A DNA stretch of 49,440 nt, taken from the IMG/VR virus record IMGVR_UViG_3300024308_000035, positions 1-49,440 of that record; one strand, written 5' to 3'. The notes below the pieces were generated by a model that worked only from the letters and a program-made list of their open reading frames with translations, ran no database searches and was not told where the DNA came from. Below, in pieces: positions 47,793 to 49,440 of this stretch (its first letter is position 1; each line of letters starts with the position of its first letter). The translations under genes and the position numbers were made by a program. Source of the stretch: a virus.

Positions 47793-48040
47793 AAACCACC
47801 CCTGAGCAAATAGCCGCAGCCCTTGAGTCAGCCCAGTGGCCGGGAGTGAGTATCGGGAACAAAGTCCTGATCGCAGCGGCTATTGAGTGCCTGCGCAGCG
47901 CTCCGGCGGCTGCGAAACCCTCGACGTGCTGCCCGGGCGAACACCTGGTGCCTATGCACAGCACCGACACGAAACTTTGCACCGGCTGCAAAACCGAAAA
48001 ACACTGGCCGCTTGAGCCTGGACAAAAGAGAACCTACTGA
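47789..48040 (+). CDS. Small zinc-ribbon protein
   Basis: An 83-aa protein with GTG start overlapping the upstream stop; GGAG lies before it. Cys residues CCPGEHLVPMHSTDTKLCTGCKTEK (in pieces) form a likely Cys4 ribbon. Its stop overlaps the thyX start by 1 nt. Confidence 0.6.
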   Translation: MKTTPEQIAAALESAQWPGVSIGNKVLIAAAIECLRSAPAAAKPSTCCPGEHLVPMHSTDTKLCTGCKTEKHWPLEPGQKRTY

Positions 48041-48984
48041 TGAAAGTCGAACTGATCGACCGCAGCAACGGCGACCTGCTCGCCGTCAACTCGGCCCGCG
48101 TGAGCATGGCCAAGCATCACGGCACGTTCGATCCGGATACTGACCGGCGGCTGCTGGCGTACCTGGCGCGGGAAAACCACTTCACGCCATACACTCATGC
48201 GCGGATGACGATCGTTTTGCAAGGTGGCGCGCTGCAGCTATGGGCGTGCGACGAAACAGACCTAGCCGGCATGGTCTACGAATTTGACCACGGTCAGGTG
48301 CTTAAGGTACGGCATTCCGTTTGGGGCTGGGTGCAATTACTGCGTAAGCGCCGAATAGCAGGCCTGGCCGCCCGGGGCGTCACGGCAGCGCTGCTGGCAC
48401 GGTTCCCTGAGCAAGCGTCCGTACTTGGGCTGTCGGAAAGTATGAAGCTTGATGAGTTCAACGAGGGTTTTAGCGTTGACGACTCCCGCGAGAAAAACCC
48501 CCGGTTCATCGACGTGACGTTCCGCCTCACCGCGCCGATCCCGGTCGTGCGGCAGATTCAGAAAACCATGGTTGGGTTGGCGCTGAACGAGGTGAGCCGC
48601 CGCTACGTCGACGAGGCTCCGACGTTCGATACGCCGGCAGTGTGGCGCGCACGGCCTGCCGGGAACATCAAGCAAGGGAGTGGCGGTGCGTTGCTCGGGT
48701 GGCGCCAGTACGCGGTCCAGGCGCTGTTCGCCGTGGCGCGTGAGGTCAGCCGGTTCGCATACGCTGCGATGATCCGCATCGGCGTGGCGCCTGAGCAAGC
48801 GCGCTGGGCGCTCCTGCAGGCGATGGAGACTCAGGGGTACTTCACGTACAGCCTCGCCACGTTGAAGCGACTGCACGACCTGCGGGCCGATGGGCACGCC
48901 CAGGCCGAGGCGGGCGAAGTGGTGCGGCAAATGTCATTGGTGGTGGCCTGCTCCGATGTGGCAGAAGTGTGGGTGAATCAATGA
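48040..48984 (+). CDS. thyX: Flavin-dependent thymidylate synthase
   Basis: A 314-aa protein. ENHFTPYTHARMT (residues 45-57) matches the H-x-T/S-P-F-E-H motif. The signature region 171-189 is RQ...K-T-M...NEVSRRY, with E184, S186 and R188 kept. The usual RHR or KHQ triplet reads KTM here. AMETQGYFTYSLATLKRL is the C-terminal dUMP/FAD region. It makes dTMP from dUMP with methylene-tetrahydrofolate and FAD. It fits with the MazG-like and (p)ppGpp hydrolase genes in nucleotide control. Confidence 0.85.
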   Translation: MKVELIDRSNGDLLAVNSARVSMAKHHGTFDPDTDRRLLAYLARENHFTPYTHARMTIVLQGGALQLWACDETDLAGMVYEFDHGQVLKVRHSVWGWVQLLRKRRIAGLAARGVTAALLARFPEQASVLGLSESMKLDEFNEGFSVDDSREKNPRFIDVTFRLTAPIPVVRQIQKTMVGLALNEVSRRYVDEAPTFDTPAVWRARPAGNIKQGSGGALLGWRQYAVQALFAVAREVSRFAYAAMIRIGVAPEQARWALLQAMETQGYFTYSLATLKRLHDLRADGHAQAEAGEVVRQMSLVVACSDVAEVWVNQ

Positions 48985-49418
48985 AAGTTTCGGACGCGGA
49001 TATCCTCAAAGCAATTTGGCGCGAGCAGGTAAAACGCACCGCCCGGGGTGTTATTGACAATTACGTCGGCGACCGCAAGGGCTTGCGCCCGGAAAGCTCG
49101 AAACGTTATTCGCAAGCCCTTTACATGATCGGCCGGGCTGGGCTTAACGTCCCCCTAAGCAAGGGCCATCTAGGCAAGCGCCTTAAACAGTTGATCGGCA
49201 CGGTTGAAGGTCTTGAGTGGTTCGGCAGGCCGGGTAATTCCTATCAGTTTGTCGGTGAACGTCCCGACGAGGTCTTCACCTACGCCTGGCACTGGTGGTC
49301 AGCACGAGGCGTGCCGGACGGGTACGAACCGGGAAAGGGCTGCCGTTGTGTTAAGGTGGAAAACTTCGACCAACTCGCGGCGGACTTAGAACTCGAACTT
49401 GTCGGTAAGTTCTGCTGA
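48981..49418 (+). CDS. Hypothetical protein, last gene of the window
   Basis: A 145-aa protein. Basic N-terminal helix (DADILKAIWREQVKRTARGVI), central helices (RYSQALYMIGRAGLNVPLSK) and an aromatic C-terminal half (FTYAWHWWSARGVPDGYEPGKGCRC in pieces). ATGA overlap with thyX. Possibly DNA-binding; no family recognised. Confidence 0.6.
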   Translation: MKVSDADILKAIWREQVKRTARGVIDNYVGDRKGLRPESSKRYSQALYMIGRAGLNVPLSKGHLGKRLKQLIGTVEGLEWFGRPGNSYQFVGERPDEVFTYAWHWWSARGVPDGYEPGKGCRCVKVENFDQLAADLELELVGKFC

Positions 49419-49426
49419 CAATCTTT

Positions 49427-49440
49427 ACCCGGCCCTTGCG
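49427..49440 (+). terminator. Left half of the end-spanning terminator
   Basis: ACCCGGC at 49427-49433 pairs with GCCGGGT at 8-14 once the ends are joined. The last 8 bases (CCCTTGCG) equal the first 8. Ends the thyX transcript in a circular or concatemeric genome. Confidence 0.6.

Noticed and set aside
1-49440. Integrase, excisionase and attachment site for a temperate lifestyle
   Set aside because: No tyrosine or serine recombinase is visible. The HTH protein at 60-422 is excisionase-like only in fold and has a different C-terminal domain.

Overview
The window is a compact, GC-rich tailed-phage genome. It carries a large and small terminase, portal, MuF-like head protein, capsid, a tape measure with a lambda-J-like tail tip, tailspikes and a holin/endolysin/spanin cassette, so it is most likely a siphovirus. 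Rz/Rz1 spanins show a Gram-negative host. GC-rich codon use and a CsrA/RsmA-like gene fit a Pseudomonas-type gammaproteobacterium, but the host cannot be fixed from sequence alone. The two ends share the 8-mer CCCTTGCG, and joining them creates a clean intrinsic terminator, so the window is probably a complete circularly closed or permuted genome.

Layout: (1) 60-5614, plus strand: HTH protein, primase-polymerase/helicase, then a run of small overlapping early genes including an HD-domain (p)ppGpp hydrolase. (2) 5615-5958: AT-rich regulatory gap. (3) 5959-8433: HNH protein and terminase. (4) 8491-11585: small early-type genes including a MazG-like protein. (5) 11602-15729, minus strand: portal and MuF head gene, inverted relative to both flanks. 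MuF is interrupted by an intein, and the opposite strand of that intein encodes a two-HTH plus Vsr-like endonuclease. A second, GIY-YIG-like endonuclease lies between MuF and portal. (6) 15788-18818, plus: capsid protease/scaffold, decoration and major capsid. (7) 18868-20026, minus: accessory cluster with a CsrA-like protein. (8) 20218-34354, plus: connectors, tail, tape measure, tail tip and two beta-helix tailspikes. (9) 34392-35937, plus: lysis genes. (10) 35934-41401, minus: family A DNA polymerase, ssDNA-binding-like protein and RecB-like nuclease. (11) 41489-49418, plus: SF2 helicase, VRR-NUC nuclease, frameshifted DNA methyltransferase, HTH protein, zinc-ribbon proteins and ThyX.

Regulation: seven sigma70-like promoters on both strands share TTGACA, a 17-18 bp spacer and a -10 embedded in CGYA-N3-TGCGC. 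They drive the early and middle blocks. Three extended -10 sites precede the HNH/terminase, neck/tail and lysis blocks.

The most striking observation is the homing endonuclease gene lying entirely inside, and antisense to, the MuF intein. One stretch of DNA would then encode a self-splicing element on one strand and its mobility nuclease on the other. All functional assignments rest on motif recognition by eye; no database search was run.
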